Below, one piece after another: positions 55,759-64,000 of a stretch of DNA of 64,000 bases. Position 1 is the first letter of the stretch. Every line of letters starts with the position of its first letter. The translations under genes were made by a program, and so were the position numbers. The stretch is from Candidatus Regiella endosymbiont of Tuberolachnus salignus (GTDB lineage: Bacteria > Pseudomonadota > Gammaproteobacteria > Enterobacterales > Enterobacteriaceae), in contig NZ_OZ026542.1 of assembly GCF_964020115.1 (NCBI RefSeq), positions 1,488,001 to 1,552,000 of the forward strand, given 5' to 3'. The notes beneath the pieces are model-generated. The model was not told where the DNA came from. It saw nothing but the letters and a program-made list of their open reading frames with translations, and did no database searches.

Positions 55759-55835
55759 CACAAAAGTCCATTTTTTTCCTATACTTGGATAGAATTAGAG
55801 TGATTGATAAATTTTATTAAACTACGAGGTATTAT

Positions 55836-56516
55836 ATGGATCAAACGGATGTGTCTTTACTGCAAAAAAATGGAAACGATCGACCCACAATTCACAGTTC
55901 CACACCCTCTGAAAATGTCGAAAAACACACTAAGTACAATACAGAAGGAAAATTACTTCATTCCTTTATATTTTCCTACGATGATGAAAAACAATTAAAA
56001 TTTGTTCATGAAACGGTTAATCAATATGATACTCATGGTCGTTTAATAAACAATACCGAGCGTTGGTACGATAAAAACAGTCGACTACACCAAAATAAGA
56101 AAAAGAGATATGTGTATGATGCGCAGGGTAACTTGCTCATATCCAGTGATATCGACTACGGGATCGGGGCTTTCGACGACTTGCCAAGCAAAATAACCAA
56201 TTCAGAGTACGATACCAACGGCCGTTTAGTCGCTCAACATATCGTTGCAAACGAGTACGATAGCAATCATAAGTTACTGACACGCCACACCACTAAGCGC
56301 CAATACGATGCTAACGGTCAATTATTACACAGTAAACAGTTTCAGCAGAGAAGACAAAACCAGCTTGACATCACAGGCTCCTCTCACGAAGCATTAGTCG
56401 CAGCAACGCACTCCTTCGAGGTTTTTAATGAACCACTCCCTGCAAATACAAAAACAAGTCCAAGCACTCAACCTAGTTTCGTCACGCTGGTTGCGAACTA
56501 CTTTTCTTTTATCTGA
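55836..56516 (+). CDS. Short YD-repeat (Rhs-like) orphan protein
   Basis: The 226 residues contain five to six YD-type units (YDTHGRLIN, YDAQGNLLI, YDTNGRLVA, YDSNHKLLT, YDANGQLLH) between about residues 32 and 165, the repeat that builds the shell of Rhs and teneurin toxins. But there is no Rhs core, no N-terminal PAAR or signal peptide, and no toxin domain; the C-terminus is Ser/Thr/Pro-rich. GAGG lies 9 bases before the ATG. It sits between thiH and the adhesin gene. It could be a self-standing effector or the remnant of a larger Rhs gene; both are inference. Confidence 0.75.
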   Translation: MDQTDVSLLQKNGNDRPTIHSSTPSENVEKHTKYNTEGKLLHSFIFSYDDEKQLKFVHETVNQYDTHGRLINNTERWYDKNSRLHQNKKKRYVYDAQGNLLISSDIDYGIGAFDDLPSKITNSEYDTNGRLVAQHIVANEYDSNHKLLTRHTTKRQYDANGQLLHSKQFQQRRQNQLDITGSSHEALVAATHSFEVFNEPLPANTKTSPSTQPSFVTLVANYFSFI

Positions 56517-56526
56517 GTAAATTACA

Positions 56527-56567
56527 CTACCGCTAATATCACTCCTAACGAGGGATGTTAGCGGTAG
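56527..56567 (+). terminator. Hairpin after the YD-repeat gene
   Basis: CTACCGCTAA and TTAGCGGTAG form a perfect 10-bp outer stem, with further inner pairing (ATCACTCC / GAGGGAT). A T-run (ATTTTTTG) follows 14 bp later. It probably also lies in the 3' untranslated part of the convergent adhesin gene. Confidence 0.65.
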
Positions 56568-56619
56568 CCTGTATCAATAGATTTTTTGCAAAACCTTCAA
56601 AGCAACTCTTGGTAAATAT

Positions 56620-59600
56620 TTACCACTGGTAACCCACACCTACTGAGATGGCAAAATCATTTTGGCTATTATTACTACTCTGTAGTTTGGTTATCCACTT
56701 CCCGCTTTCAGAAATTTTAGAGACGCCGATAGCAATTGCCGATCCATCACGGTAGCTCGCAACCGCCGCACCGAATAAACTGGAATCAGGGGCATAAGCC
56801 TGTGGGATCCCTGCCATCGCTATAGATGAAGCAATACCCGCGGTCAGCTTATTTTTTACCTGATCAATACGATTATCTAATTTTTTAATGGCTCGATGGT
56901 GAGCCTTTAGTTGTTTAAGGTTAACCGCGTCATTATCAGCAATGCCATCCTTGACACCCGTCATTCTGCGATTACCCTCAACACCGCTAATATCAATGGA
57001 TTTTCCTTTTTTATTTTCTCCGATTCTGATTTTTTTTCCCTCTATATCCTGCGTTATCAGTATATTTGCGCCAGATACCGGCGGTAATAACATACCATCA
57101 TCAGAGATAACTTTTTTTAACTCAGTAATATCCGTACTATTTTTAGTGACCACCTTATTTAGCATTGTCAGGGCATCACCCACATTATTGAATTGCTTAT
57201 TTTGAACGTTATAGTTTGGAGAGATAAATTTACTCGACGCAGTATCTATTTTCGCGCCAGCGCCGAAACTGTTAGCAACAGCCTCTACATTATTGCTGTT
57301 TTGTGAAACGCGATTATTAGTGGCAAAAAGTTGACTACCGTTAACCGCGTCAGCACTCGTTTCGCTTAATTCACCCAAGGCGACTCCATTTAACAAACGC
57401 TCTCCATTTTTACCATTAATGGAAACTTCTTCCGCTAAATGATCGGGTGCTAAGGTAATACTTCTCGTTTTCCTTTTATTTGACTGAGTTCTTGTTGATA
57501 TAGCATGATCCGAGTTATCCAGTAGTAACCCGATAGAGCCTCTAATAATATCTTCCCTCAATGTATTGATATCACCTGAATTTTTTTCTACTTCTTTATT
57601 CGTCGTCAGCAATTGGCGGCCATTGATAGCATCCGTGCTATCTGCACTTAACACACCCTCTTTTAGATGACTTAATCTTCGCGATCCTGCTTTACCGGCT
57701 AGAGACACCAACTCTCCTTCACTTTCAGCCGCTACCGTAATGGTATCTGTCGATGATTGTTGTTGTACTAAACCCATGAAATTTGGGATCAGGCCGCGGC
57801 TCAATCGACTAATATCATCCGCATTTCTTGCAATACCACTGCTATTAGCGGTGATTTTATCTTCGCTTTGTGTCATTCTGCTTTCATGCTGCGCAATATT
57901 GCCGGTGTTCGACTGAATACCCGCGCTATTTTGGTTGATTTTACCGAGGTTTTGCGCAACGCCCTCGGTATTCGCCTTAATGTCGCCCATGGCTTTACTG
58001 ATCTGGCCTTCGCTTTGCGTCATTCTGCTTTCATGTTGCGCAATATTGCCGGTGTTCGACTGAATACCCGCGCTATTTTGGTTGATTTTACCGAGGTTTT
58101 GCGCAACGCCCTCGGTATTCGCCTTAATGTCGCTCACCGCTTGGCTGATTTGGCTTTCGCTTTGCGTCATTCTGCTTTCATGCTGCGCAATATTGCCGGT
58201 GTTCGACTGAATACCCGCGCTATTTTGGTTGATTTTACCGAGGTTTTGCGCAACGCCCTCGGTATTCGCTTTAATGTCGCCCATGGCTTTACTGATCTGG
58301 CCTTCGCTTTGCGTCATTCTGCTTTCATGTTGCGCAATATTGCCGGCGTTCGACTGAATACCCGCGCTATTTTGGTTGATTTTACCGAGGTTTTGCGCAA
58401 CGCCCTCGGTATTCGCCTTAATGTCGCTCATCGCTTGGCTGATCTGGCCTTCGCTTTGCGTGAGCCTGCTGCCCTGCTGCACAATATTGCCGGCGTTCGA
58501 CTGAATATCCGTGCTATTTTGACTGATTTTACCAACCTGTTGCGCAATGCCCTCGGTATTCACTTGGATCTTACTCATCGCTTGGCTGATCTGGCCTTCG
58601 TTTTGCGTGAGCCTGCTGCCCTGCTGCGCAATATTGCCGGCGTTCGACTGAATATCCGCGCTATTTTGGTTGATTTTACCAACCTGTTGCGCAAGGCCAT
58701 CGGTATTCGCCTTAATGTCGTTCATCGCTTTACTGATTTGGCCTTCGCTTTGCGTCATTCTGCTTTCATGCTGCGCAATGTTGCCGGTGTTCGACTGAAT
58801 ACCCGCGCTATTTTGGTTGATTTTACCGAGGTTTTGCGCAACGCCCTCGGTATTCGCCTTAATGTCGCTCATCGCTTGGCTGATTTGGCTTTCGCTTTGC
58901 GTCATTCTGCTTTCATGCTGCGCAATATTGCCGGCGTTCAACTGAATATCCCCGCTATTTTGACTGATCTTACCGGCGTTTTGTGTAATGGCCGTACTAT
59001 TTTTCGCCACATTTTCATTGGTCACAAAAAGCTGGCTACCGTTAACAGCATCACTACTCGTCGCGCTTAACTCACCTGCTTTAACCCCCGTTAAGGTACG
59101 CGCACCGGCGGTGCCGGCAAAAGAAACTTGATCGCCGGCATGACGAGCAGCAACAGAAATTTCTTGACTAGCCATGTCACGCTGCATTAGACCAATTCCG
59201 CCATTATGGATTTGTGTTTTCAATATGCTAATACTGCCCGTGTTTGATTTAACTTTATTAGCATTTCCTGCGATACCTTTGCTATTCGCCGTTACCTTTT
59301 CATTAGTGGTAAAAAGCTGCTGACCATTGACTGCATCAGTGCTAGCAGCGGTTAAATCACCTTCTCTTACCCCCGTTAACTTTCGATTACCAGTAGTACC
59401 GGTAAAAGAAATCTGCTCACCCGCATCAGCAGCAGCGACGGTGATGGCGCCGTTAGCCTGATCTCTCTGCATCAAGCCAATAGCGCCCTTCTTAATATCT
59501 GTCGTCAACCCCTCAACGGCCTCTGCATTTTTTTCAATATCAGTAACAGCGAGTCGAATCTGTTTAGCATTTTCCAGCATCGTTTCACTATTGATCTTAC

Positions 59601-61026
59601 TTCTAGCCATATTTTTAGTGATCTCGACACTATTCGCCTCAATTTTTTTAAGATTGCTATCAATAGCAGCATTAATAGCGGTATTAGCAGAAAAAAGCTG
59701 ACTACCATTGATAGCATCGGTACTGCCGATATTGACTGCCCCTGCTTGGATGCCGGTCAAGGTACGTTCGCCAGCTCTACCAACCAGGGAAACTTGATTC
59801 CCTACGCTCTCCGCAGCAACCGTAATCGCCTTAGTGCCCGTATCCTGTTGTACCAGGCCAATCCGCCCATCAGTAATTTCAGAACGATGGGTTCTAATAT
59901 TATTTGCATTCTTATTGACTTCTGCCTGCAAAGTAAAAATTTGGGCGGCGTTGACAGCATCCGTACCGCCATTTTTGATTTCTCCCTTCGCAACATTGAC
60001 AAGTTTACGTGGCGTCGTCGGGGTACCTATCGACACCGTATTGCTCTGCGTCACTATTGAACCACTTCCAAGGGCGACAGAATCTTTGAAGCCGTCAACT
60101 TTTGCATTAAGACCAATAGCAACACTGTTCTCTGCATTATTTACACTGGCTGTATTACCAATACCAATACCTGAAGCGGAGTTTCTTACTGAACTTGCAT
60201 AGCCAATAGCGATGCTCGCAGCCGCATCCTCTAGTGCCGCTGTATCACCAATAACCACACTTGAAACGGAATTTTTTGTTGAGCTTGAAGACCCCATGGC
60301 AATGCTCGCCCTCGCATTTTCTGCTCTGGCCGTACTACCAATACTGACACCTAAAGGAGATTCATTTACCTTCGACCCATGCCCAATGGCAATCCCCCTG
60401 AGTGCATTATCCACTGCCGCATTATCACCAATGGCAACACCACGATCCGCCTTATTCACCTTAGTCTCATTACCAAGACTAAGACCTGCGAACGATCCTT
60501 TCACTAATGATGAGGTTCCTATTGCAATAGAGCGTACCGATGCCCCCGCTTGTTGTCTATTGCCAAATGTCTTACCAATATCACTATCAAGGTCAGTATC
60601 GGATCTACGATCAATAAACGCATCCGAACCTATTCCGATACCATATCTAGAATTAACACTCGGGTTATCACCAATGGCAACACTACCAAAATAAGCCTTG
60701 GCTCTTGAACCAACCGCAAGCCCAGAAATAGCAGCCCCATCCCACTGTTGTTGATAAGGCCCCAGATGACCCGTTGCGTCGGTTTGTGTCTCTGTAGTTT
60801 CTTTAATCCCCCCCTCTATTACCAATGCTCCATTTGCACCCTCGATCCGCTGCCCACTATTAGCTGCACAAATATCAAATGATGGACTAAAAAGCGCAAT
60901 ACCTATAATCAATGTATAAATGAAGAATTTTTTTTGGCTTGTTTTTCGAGCCCCTTTTGTCATTCCTGATACAAGGCTCCAATGGCTTAAAAAGCCATTC
61001 AAAATTATCTTATATATTCTATTCAT
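56620..61026 (-). CDS. Trimeric autotransporter adhesin (YadA-like)
   Basis: Type Vc secreted surface adhesin, 1468 residues. It starts with an extended signal peptide (MNRIYKIILNG..., hydrophobic core about 33-54). Residues about 85-330 are YadA-like head repeats (SVAIG, GIGIGS, SIAMGSS units). A stalk follows with many neck motifs (TDAVNAAQIF, TDAINGSQLF, SDAVNGSQLF). Seven and a half 49-residue repeats lie at about 690-1055. The C-terminus (DNRIDQVKNKLTAGIASSIA then a beta-barrel ending VGYQW) is the trimeric membrane anchor. It stands between thiH and rpoC, an accessory insertion in the E. coli order. A likely role is attachment to host tissue. Confidence 0.95.
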   Translation of the reverse strand: MNRIYKIILNGFLSHWSLVSGMTKGARKTSQKKFFIYTLIIGIALFSPSFDICAANSGQRIEGANGALVIEGGIKETTETQTDATGHLGPYQQQWDGAAISGLAVGSRAKAYFGSVAIGDNPSVNSRYGIGIGSDAFIDRRSDTDLDSDIGKTFGNRQQAGASVRSIAIGTSSLVKGSFAGLSLGNETKVNKADRGVAIGDNAAVDNALRGIAIGHGSKVNESPLGVSIGSTARAENARASIAMGSSSSTKNSVSSVVIGDTAALEDAAASIAIGYASSVRNSASGIGIGNTASVNNAENSVAIGLNAKVDGFKDSVALGSGSIVTQSNTVSIGTPTTPRKLVNVAKGEIKNGGTDAVNAAQIFTLQAEVNKNANNIRTHRSEITDGRIGLVQQDTGTKAITVAAESVGNQVSLVGRAGERTLTGIQAGAVNIGSTDAINGSQLFSANTAINAAIDSNLKKIEANSVEITKNMARSKINSETMLENAKQIRLAVTDIEKNAEAVEGLTTDIKKGAIGLMQRDQANGAITVAAADAGEQISFTGTTGNRKLTGVREGDLTAASTDAVNGQQLFTTNEKVTANSKGIAGNANKVKSNTGSISILKTQIHNGGIGLMQRDMASQEISVAARHAGDQVSFAGTAGARTLTGVKAGELSATSSDAVNGSQLFVTNENVAKNSTAITQNAGKISQNSGDIQLNAGNIAQHESRMTQSESQISQAMSDIKANTEGVAQNLGKINQNSAGIQSNTGNIAQHESRMTQSEGQISKAMNDIKANTDGLAQQVGKINQNSADIQSNAGNIAQQGSRLTQNEGQISQAMSKIQVNTEGIAQQVGKISQNSTDIQSNAGNIVQQGSRLTQSEGQISQAMSDIKANTEGVAQNLGKINQNSAGIQSNAGNIAQHESRMTQSEGQISKAMGDIKANTEGVAQNLGKINQNSAGIQSNTGNIAQHESRMTQSESQISQAVSDIKANTEGVAQNLGKINQNSAGIQSNTGNIAQHESRMTQSEGQISKAMGDIKANTEGVAQNLGKINQNSAGIQSNTGNIAQHESRMTQSEDKITANSSGIARNADDISRLSRGLIPNFMGLVQQQSSTDTITVAAESEGELVSLAGKAGSRRLSHLKEGVLSADSTDAINGRQLLTTNKEVEKNSGDINTLREDIIRGSIGLLLDNSDHAISTRTQSNKRKTRSITLAPDHLAEEVSINGKNGERLLNGVALGELSETSADAVNGSQLFATNNRVSQNSNNVEAVANSFGAGAKIDTASSKFISPNYNVQNKQFNNVGDALTMLNKVVTKNSTDITELKKVISDDGMLLPPVSGANILITQDIEGKKIRIGENKKGKSIDISGVEGNRRMTGVKDGIADNDAVNLKQLKAHHRAIKKLDNRIDQVKNKLTAGIASSIAMAGIPQAYAPDSSLFGAAVASYRDGSAIAIGVSKISESGKWITKLQSSNNSQNDFAISVGVGYQW
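57860..58959 (-). repeat. 147-bp tandem array in the adhesin stalk (7.5 copies)
   Basis: Each unit codes for 49 residues (NSAGIQSNTGNIAQ then HESRMTQSEGQ and so on). Seven complete units and a partial eighth are present, some identical over most of their length. Since 147 is a multiple of three, recombination would change stalk length without a frameshift. Confidence 0.93.
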
Positions 61027-61218
61027 TGAACGTTATTTCACTCTATAAACATTATTTTTGGTTGAGATAACAATTAATCTTCCATATTCATAACAACAAA
61101 ATAATATGTAAGGTTCACATCCGTATTGATGTAATATAAATAGATTGAAACGAGACATAACAAATAATTATACTTACTAAATAATTATTCTCTCGATTTA
61201 TAAATAAGATGAAATCAA

Positions 61219-61321
61219 TATACCCAATGAATTTCGAATTACGGCAATGCTACAATCAATCAAATCCCAGGGATGAGCGATCGCTGCCAACGCCAGCGTA
61301 ACTTGAAAGGCGAAAGGTATA
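61219..61321 (-). repeat. Family A palindromic repeat, copy A13 (degenerate)
   Basis: TATACCCAATGAATTTCGAA at the left and ACTTGAAAGGCGAAAGGTATA (tip GGCGAAAGGTATA) at the right. Only the edges are well kept; the middle differs from other copies. Confidence 0.65.
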
Positions 61322-61616
61322 AACGAAGCTTAAAGATAGCTACGCCACCTCATCAAAATCATAAATATATTTAATTTAAAATACCTCGCGTTTTTATATA
61401 AAAAATACAATTACTAAATTTTATATCATGAAAATAAGAGGATAATTTTATTTTATAGTAAATATAGCAATGTCATATTAATAAGATAATCTAATACAAT
61501 TTTCACTGTATTATGATTAAATTACATTAATTAAAAGCTTAGCTAGTAATATGTAAAAGGCAAATTTAATAGAAATATTTTTATTCTATTGAGGAGAAAA
61601 TTTATTATTAAATACA

Positions 61617-61650
61617 AAAAAATCAGGTTCAAAAAATTTTGAACCTGATT
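61617..61650. terminator. Bidirectional terminator after rpoC
   Basis: AATCAGGTTCAAAA and TTTTGAACCTGATT are complementary. On the minus strand the stem is followed by seven T residues (TTTTTTT), a typical end for the rplKAJL-rpoBC operon, about 65 bp after the rpoC stop. Confidence 0.9.
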
Positions 61651-61714
61651 CTCATATATCTATAATATTTTTTCAATAACACTAAACGATCAGTATATTA
61701 CCTTGATAAACCTG

Positions 61715-64000
61715 TTACTCGTTTTTGTTATCAAAACCAGCATTAAGTAACTCAGCCATATTTGCTGACGCTTCATCAGGGCTCATTTTCAGCGTAACCG
61801 ATTCTTCTACCAAACGACTACGCATACGCTTTTGATGATGCGCATAACCAGTACCGGCTGGAATCAAACGACCGACAATAACATTTTCTTTCAAACCACG
61901 GAGTTCATCGCGTTTACCCGCCACCGCAGCCTCAGTAAGTACTCTCGTCGTTTCTTGGAACGAAGCCGCAGAAATAAAGGACTCAGTCGCCAAAGAGGCT
62001 TTCGTGATCCCCAGTAAATCGCGTGTAAAGGTTGCTTCAGTTTTATCTTCCGCTACTAATTTACGATTGGCGATTTTCACCCGTGATATTTCTGCTTGCT
62101 CACCGGCTAAGAAGTCAGCTCCTCCCGCGTTAACAATCGTGCCTTTACGCAACATCTGACGAACGATAACTTCAATATGTTTATCGTTAATCTTTACTCC
62201 CTGCAGGCGGTACACTTCTTGCACTTCGTTAGTAATATAACGTGTCACCGCATGAACACCCCGTAGGCGTAAGATATCGTGTGGAGATTCTGGGCCATCA
62301 GAAAGCACATCACCACGTTCTACCATTTCACCTTCGAATACGTTGAGCTGACGCCATTTTGGAATCATCTCTTCATAAGCATCACTACCATCTAACGGTG
62401 AAATGACCAAACGACGCTTGCCTTTAGTTTCTTTACCAAATGAGATAATTCCACTGTGTTCAGCCAAAATTGCCGGCTCTTTGGGACGACGGGCTTCAAA
62501 CAGATCAGCCACGCGGGGTAACCCACCGGTGATATCTTTGGTACCACTAGATTCTTGAGGAATACGCGCCAAGGTATCACCGACACCAATTTCAACTTCA
62601 TCCTTCAATTGCACAATAGCCTTACCTGGCAAGAAGTATTGAGCAGGCATATCGGTACCTGGTATCAATACCTCATTACCTTTAGCATCCACAATTTTTA
62701 ATGCTGGGCGCAAGTCTTTACCGCTACCGGTACGTTCTGCACTGTCGAGGACGACTAAAGAAGATAAACCGGTTAAATCATCAGTTTGACGGGTAATCGT
62801 CTGGCTATCAATCATGTCAGAGAAGCGAATAAAACCGGCCACTTCAGTGATAACGGGCATAATATGTGGATCCCAGTTAGCTACCGTCTCACCGGTATTA
62901 ACTTCTGCTCCGTCTCCTTTCGCCATTATCGCACCATACGGAATTTTATAGCTTTCCTTAGTACGACCAAATTCATCAATCAATTTCAATTCAGTATTAC
63001 GTGAAGTGATAACACATTTACCCGCACTGTTGATAACAAATTTAGCGTTGCTCAGTCTCAACTTGCCTTTGCTATTTACTGTAATACTGGACTCTGCCGC
63101 GGCTCTGGATGCCGCACCACCAATGTGGAAAGTTCTCATCGTGAGCTGTGTACCAGGCTCACCAATAGATTGTGCTGCAATAACGCCGACAGCTTCACCT
63201 TTGTTGATGATATGACCTCGTGCCAAGTCACGACCATAACAATTCGCACAGATCCCAAAATCGGTTTCACAATTCACTACTGAACGTACTTTTACCGTGT
63301 CAACCGAATTCTCTTCTAACAGATCACAACATTTTTCACTCAGTAACGAATTACGGGGCACCAAAATGTCAGCGCTACCTGGCCTAACAATATCTTCCGC
63401 TGTTACGCGACCCAAGACACGTTCACGCAATGCTTCTTTTACATTTCCTCCCTCAATAACGGGCGTCATCACGAGACCATCATTGGTACCACAATCATCT
63501 TCAGTAACAACTAAATCCTGTGCCACATCAACTAACCGACGTGTTAAATAACCGGAGTTAGCCGTTTTCAATGCGGTATCAGCTAAACCTTTACGTGCAC
63601 CATGGGTCGAGATGAAATACTGAAGAACATTCAATCCTTCGCGGAAGTTAGCGGTAATGGGTGTTTCAATGATCGAACCATCAGGTTTCGCCATCAAGCC
63701 ACGCATACCCGCCAATTGACGAATTTGCGCAGGGGATCCACGAGCACCAGAGTCCGCCATCATAAAGATACTATTGAAAGAAACTTGCTGTTCCTCTTTT
63801 CCATTACAGTCAATAGCATTTTCAACAGACAGATTCTTCATCATCGCTTTAGCAACCCGTTCGTTAGCCGCTGCCCAGATATCGATCACTTTGTTGTAAC
63901 GTTCTCCAGCGGTAACCAGGCCAGATTTGAATTGTTCCTGGATCTCAGCAACTTCAGTTTCTGCCTCTGTAATAATCTCTATTTTTTCCTTAGGGATCAC
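61715..64000 (-). CDS. rpoC: RNA polymerase beta' subunit, C-terminal part
   Basis: The C-terminal 761 codons of beta' (about 1407 residues in E. coli); the frame runs off the window. The trigger-loop and bridge-helix part is present ([23 protein letters not shown], split [12 protein letters not shown] / [11 protein letters not shown], and [20 protein letters not shown]). The second zinc site is complete ([21 protein letters not shown]). [18 protein letters not shown] near the end is intact. The C-terminal tail after HHQKRMRSR is diverged, as usual. No lesion is seen. Confidence 0.98.
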   Translation of the reverse strand: MIPKEKIEIITEAETEVAEIQEQFKSGLVTAGERYNKVIDIWAAANERVAKAMMKNLSVENAIDCNGKEEQQVSFNSIFMMADSGARGSPAQIRQLAGMRGLMAKPDGSIIETPITANFREGLNVLQYFISTHGARKGLADTALKTANSGYLTRRLVDVAQDLVVTEDDCGTNDGLVMTPVIEGGNVKEALRERVLGRVTAEDIVRPGSADILVPRNSLLSEKCCDLLEENSVDTVKVRSVVNCETDFGICANCYGRDLARGHIINKGEAVGVIAAQSIGEPGTQLTMRTFHIGGAASRAAAESSITVNSKGKLRLSNAKFVINSAGKCVITSRNTELKLIDEFGRTKESYKIPYGAIMAKGDGAEVNTGETVANWDPHIMPVITEVAGFIRFSDMIDSQTITRQTDDLTGLSSLVVLDSAERTGSGKDLRPALKIVDAKGNEVLIPGTDMPAQYFLPGKAIVQLKDEVEIGVGDTLARIPQESSGTKDITGGLPRVADLFEARRPKEPAILAEHSGIISFGKETKGKRRLVISPLDGSDAYEEMIPKWRQLNVFEGEMVERGDVLSDGPESPHDILRLRGVHAVTRYITNEVQEVYRLQGVKINDKHIEVIVRQMLRKGTIVNAGGADFLAGEQAEISRVKIANRKLVAEDKTEATFTRDLLGITKASLATESFISAASFQETTRVLTEAAVAGKRDELRGLKENVIVGRLIPAGTGYAHHQKRMRSRLVEESVTLKMSPDEASANMAELLNAGFDNKNE

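Larger units (their letters stand above)
61027..61714. other. Long AT-rich gap between adhesin and rpoC
   Basis: This 688-bp stretch is very AT-rich. It holds the adhesin promoter side, a degraded family A copy (A13) and the rpoC terminator. No further gene or RNA is evident; in E. coli the short rpoC-thiH gap has no large gene either. Confidence 0.6.

Noticed and set aside
57868-59070. 400-codon open frame on the plus strand with leucine/arginine-rich repeats
   Set aside because: It is the antisense shadow of the adhesin stalk. The 147-bp unit is a multiple of three, so a stop-free antisense frame in one unit is stop-free in all. There is no ribosome site or protein-like composition.
61027-61714. 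Possible tRNA or small RNA gene between the adhesin and rpoC
   Set aside because: I see no cloverleaf, no CCA end and no conserved RNA motif, only AT-rich sequence, a decayed repeat and the rpoC terminator.

Overview
This window looks like chromosome from an Enterobacterales bacterium with a reduced, repeat-rich genome. Gene order over several blocks matches the Escherichia/Yersinia backbone (ileS-lspA-fkpB-ispH-dapB; rnm-yciO-rluB-sohB-topA-cysB; valS-holC-pepA-lptF-lptG; metK-endA-rsmE-gshB-ruvX; purHD-hupA-yjaG-hemE-rsd-thiCEFSGH-rpoC). The blocks are joined at new breakpoints, and several usual members are missing (rihC, yciQ, btuR, yciK, yciN, yqgE, nudC, nfi). A Yersinia-type gmhA / nqrABCDEF-apbE-nqrM cluster is present. 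Fairly low GC, short palindromic repeats, lineage-only small proteins, a large trimeric autotransporter and a type II restriction-modification system fit a facultative insect symbiont of the Hamiltonella/Regiella type. That assignment is inference from memory of such genomes, not a database result.

Layout. 1-4.2 kb: 3' end of ileS, lspA, fkpB, ispH, an orphan coiled-coil gene, dapB. 4.1-8.0 kb: polA and dsbA on the minus strand. 8.2-16.6 kb: xthA, rnm, yciO, rluB, sohB, topA, cysB. 16.7-23.8 kb: the Na+-NQR operon with its flavin transferase and maturation factor (minus). 24-29.7 kb: gmhA, valS, holC, pepA (minus). 30-32.2 kb: lptF-lptG. 32.2-34.3 kb: divergent Eco47II-type restriction enzyme and C5 methyltransferase. 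34.5-41.1 kb: ruvX, gshB, rsmE, endA, two orphan genes, metK. 41.3-49.8 kb: hemF, hspQ, purH, purD, HU, yjaG, hemE, rsd. 49.9-55.7 kb: TPP riboswitch and thiCEFSGH. 55.8-61 kb: a YD-repeat orphan and a 1468-residue trimeric autotransporter. 61.7-64 kb: 3' part of rpoC.

The most striking structure is a set of palindromic, MITE-like repeats. Family A (about 120 bp, ends TATACCC...GGGTATA) has 13 copies here. One sits inside the P3 loop of the thiC TPP riboswitch, leaving every conserved riboswitch block intact around it. Another sits in frame inside holC and adds about 42 residues to the chi subunit. A third is itself interrupted by family B, in the purH leader. Family B (about 107 bp, four copies) also supplies the last codons and stop of purD. 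Family C (three copies or fragments) and one other palindrome (D) complete the set. Several family A copies begin within a few bases of a stop codon.

Functionally the window covers respiration and sodium export (NQR), lipopolysaccharide (gmhA, lptFG), haem (hemF, hemE), purines (purHD), thiamine (full thiCEFSGH), glutathione (gshB), SAM (metK), envelope folding (dsbA, lspA) and DNA and RNA upkeep (polA, topA, xthA, rnm, rluB, rsmE). The accessory part consists of the adhesin, the restriction system and about four orphan genes that could act at the host interface.
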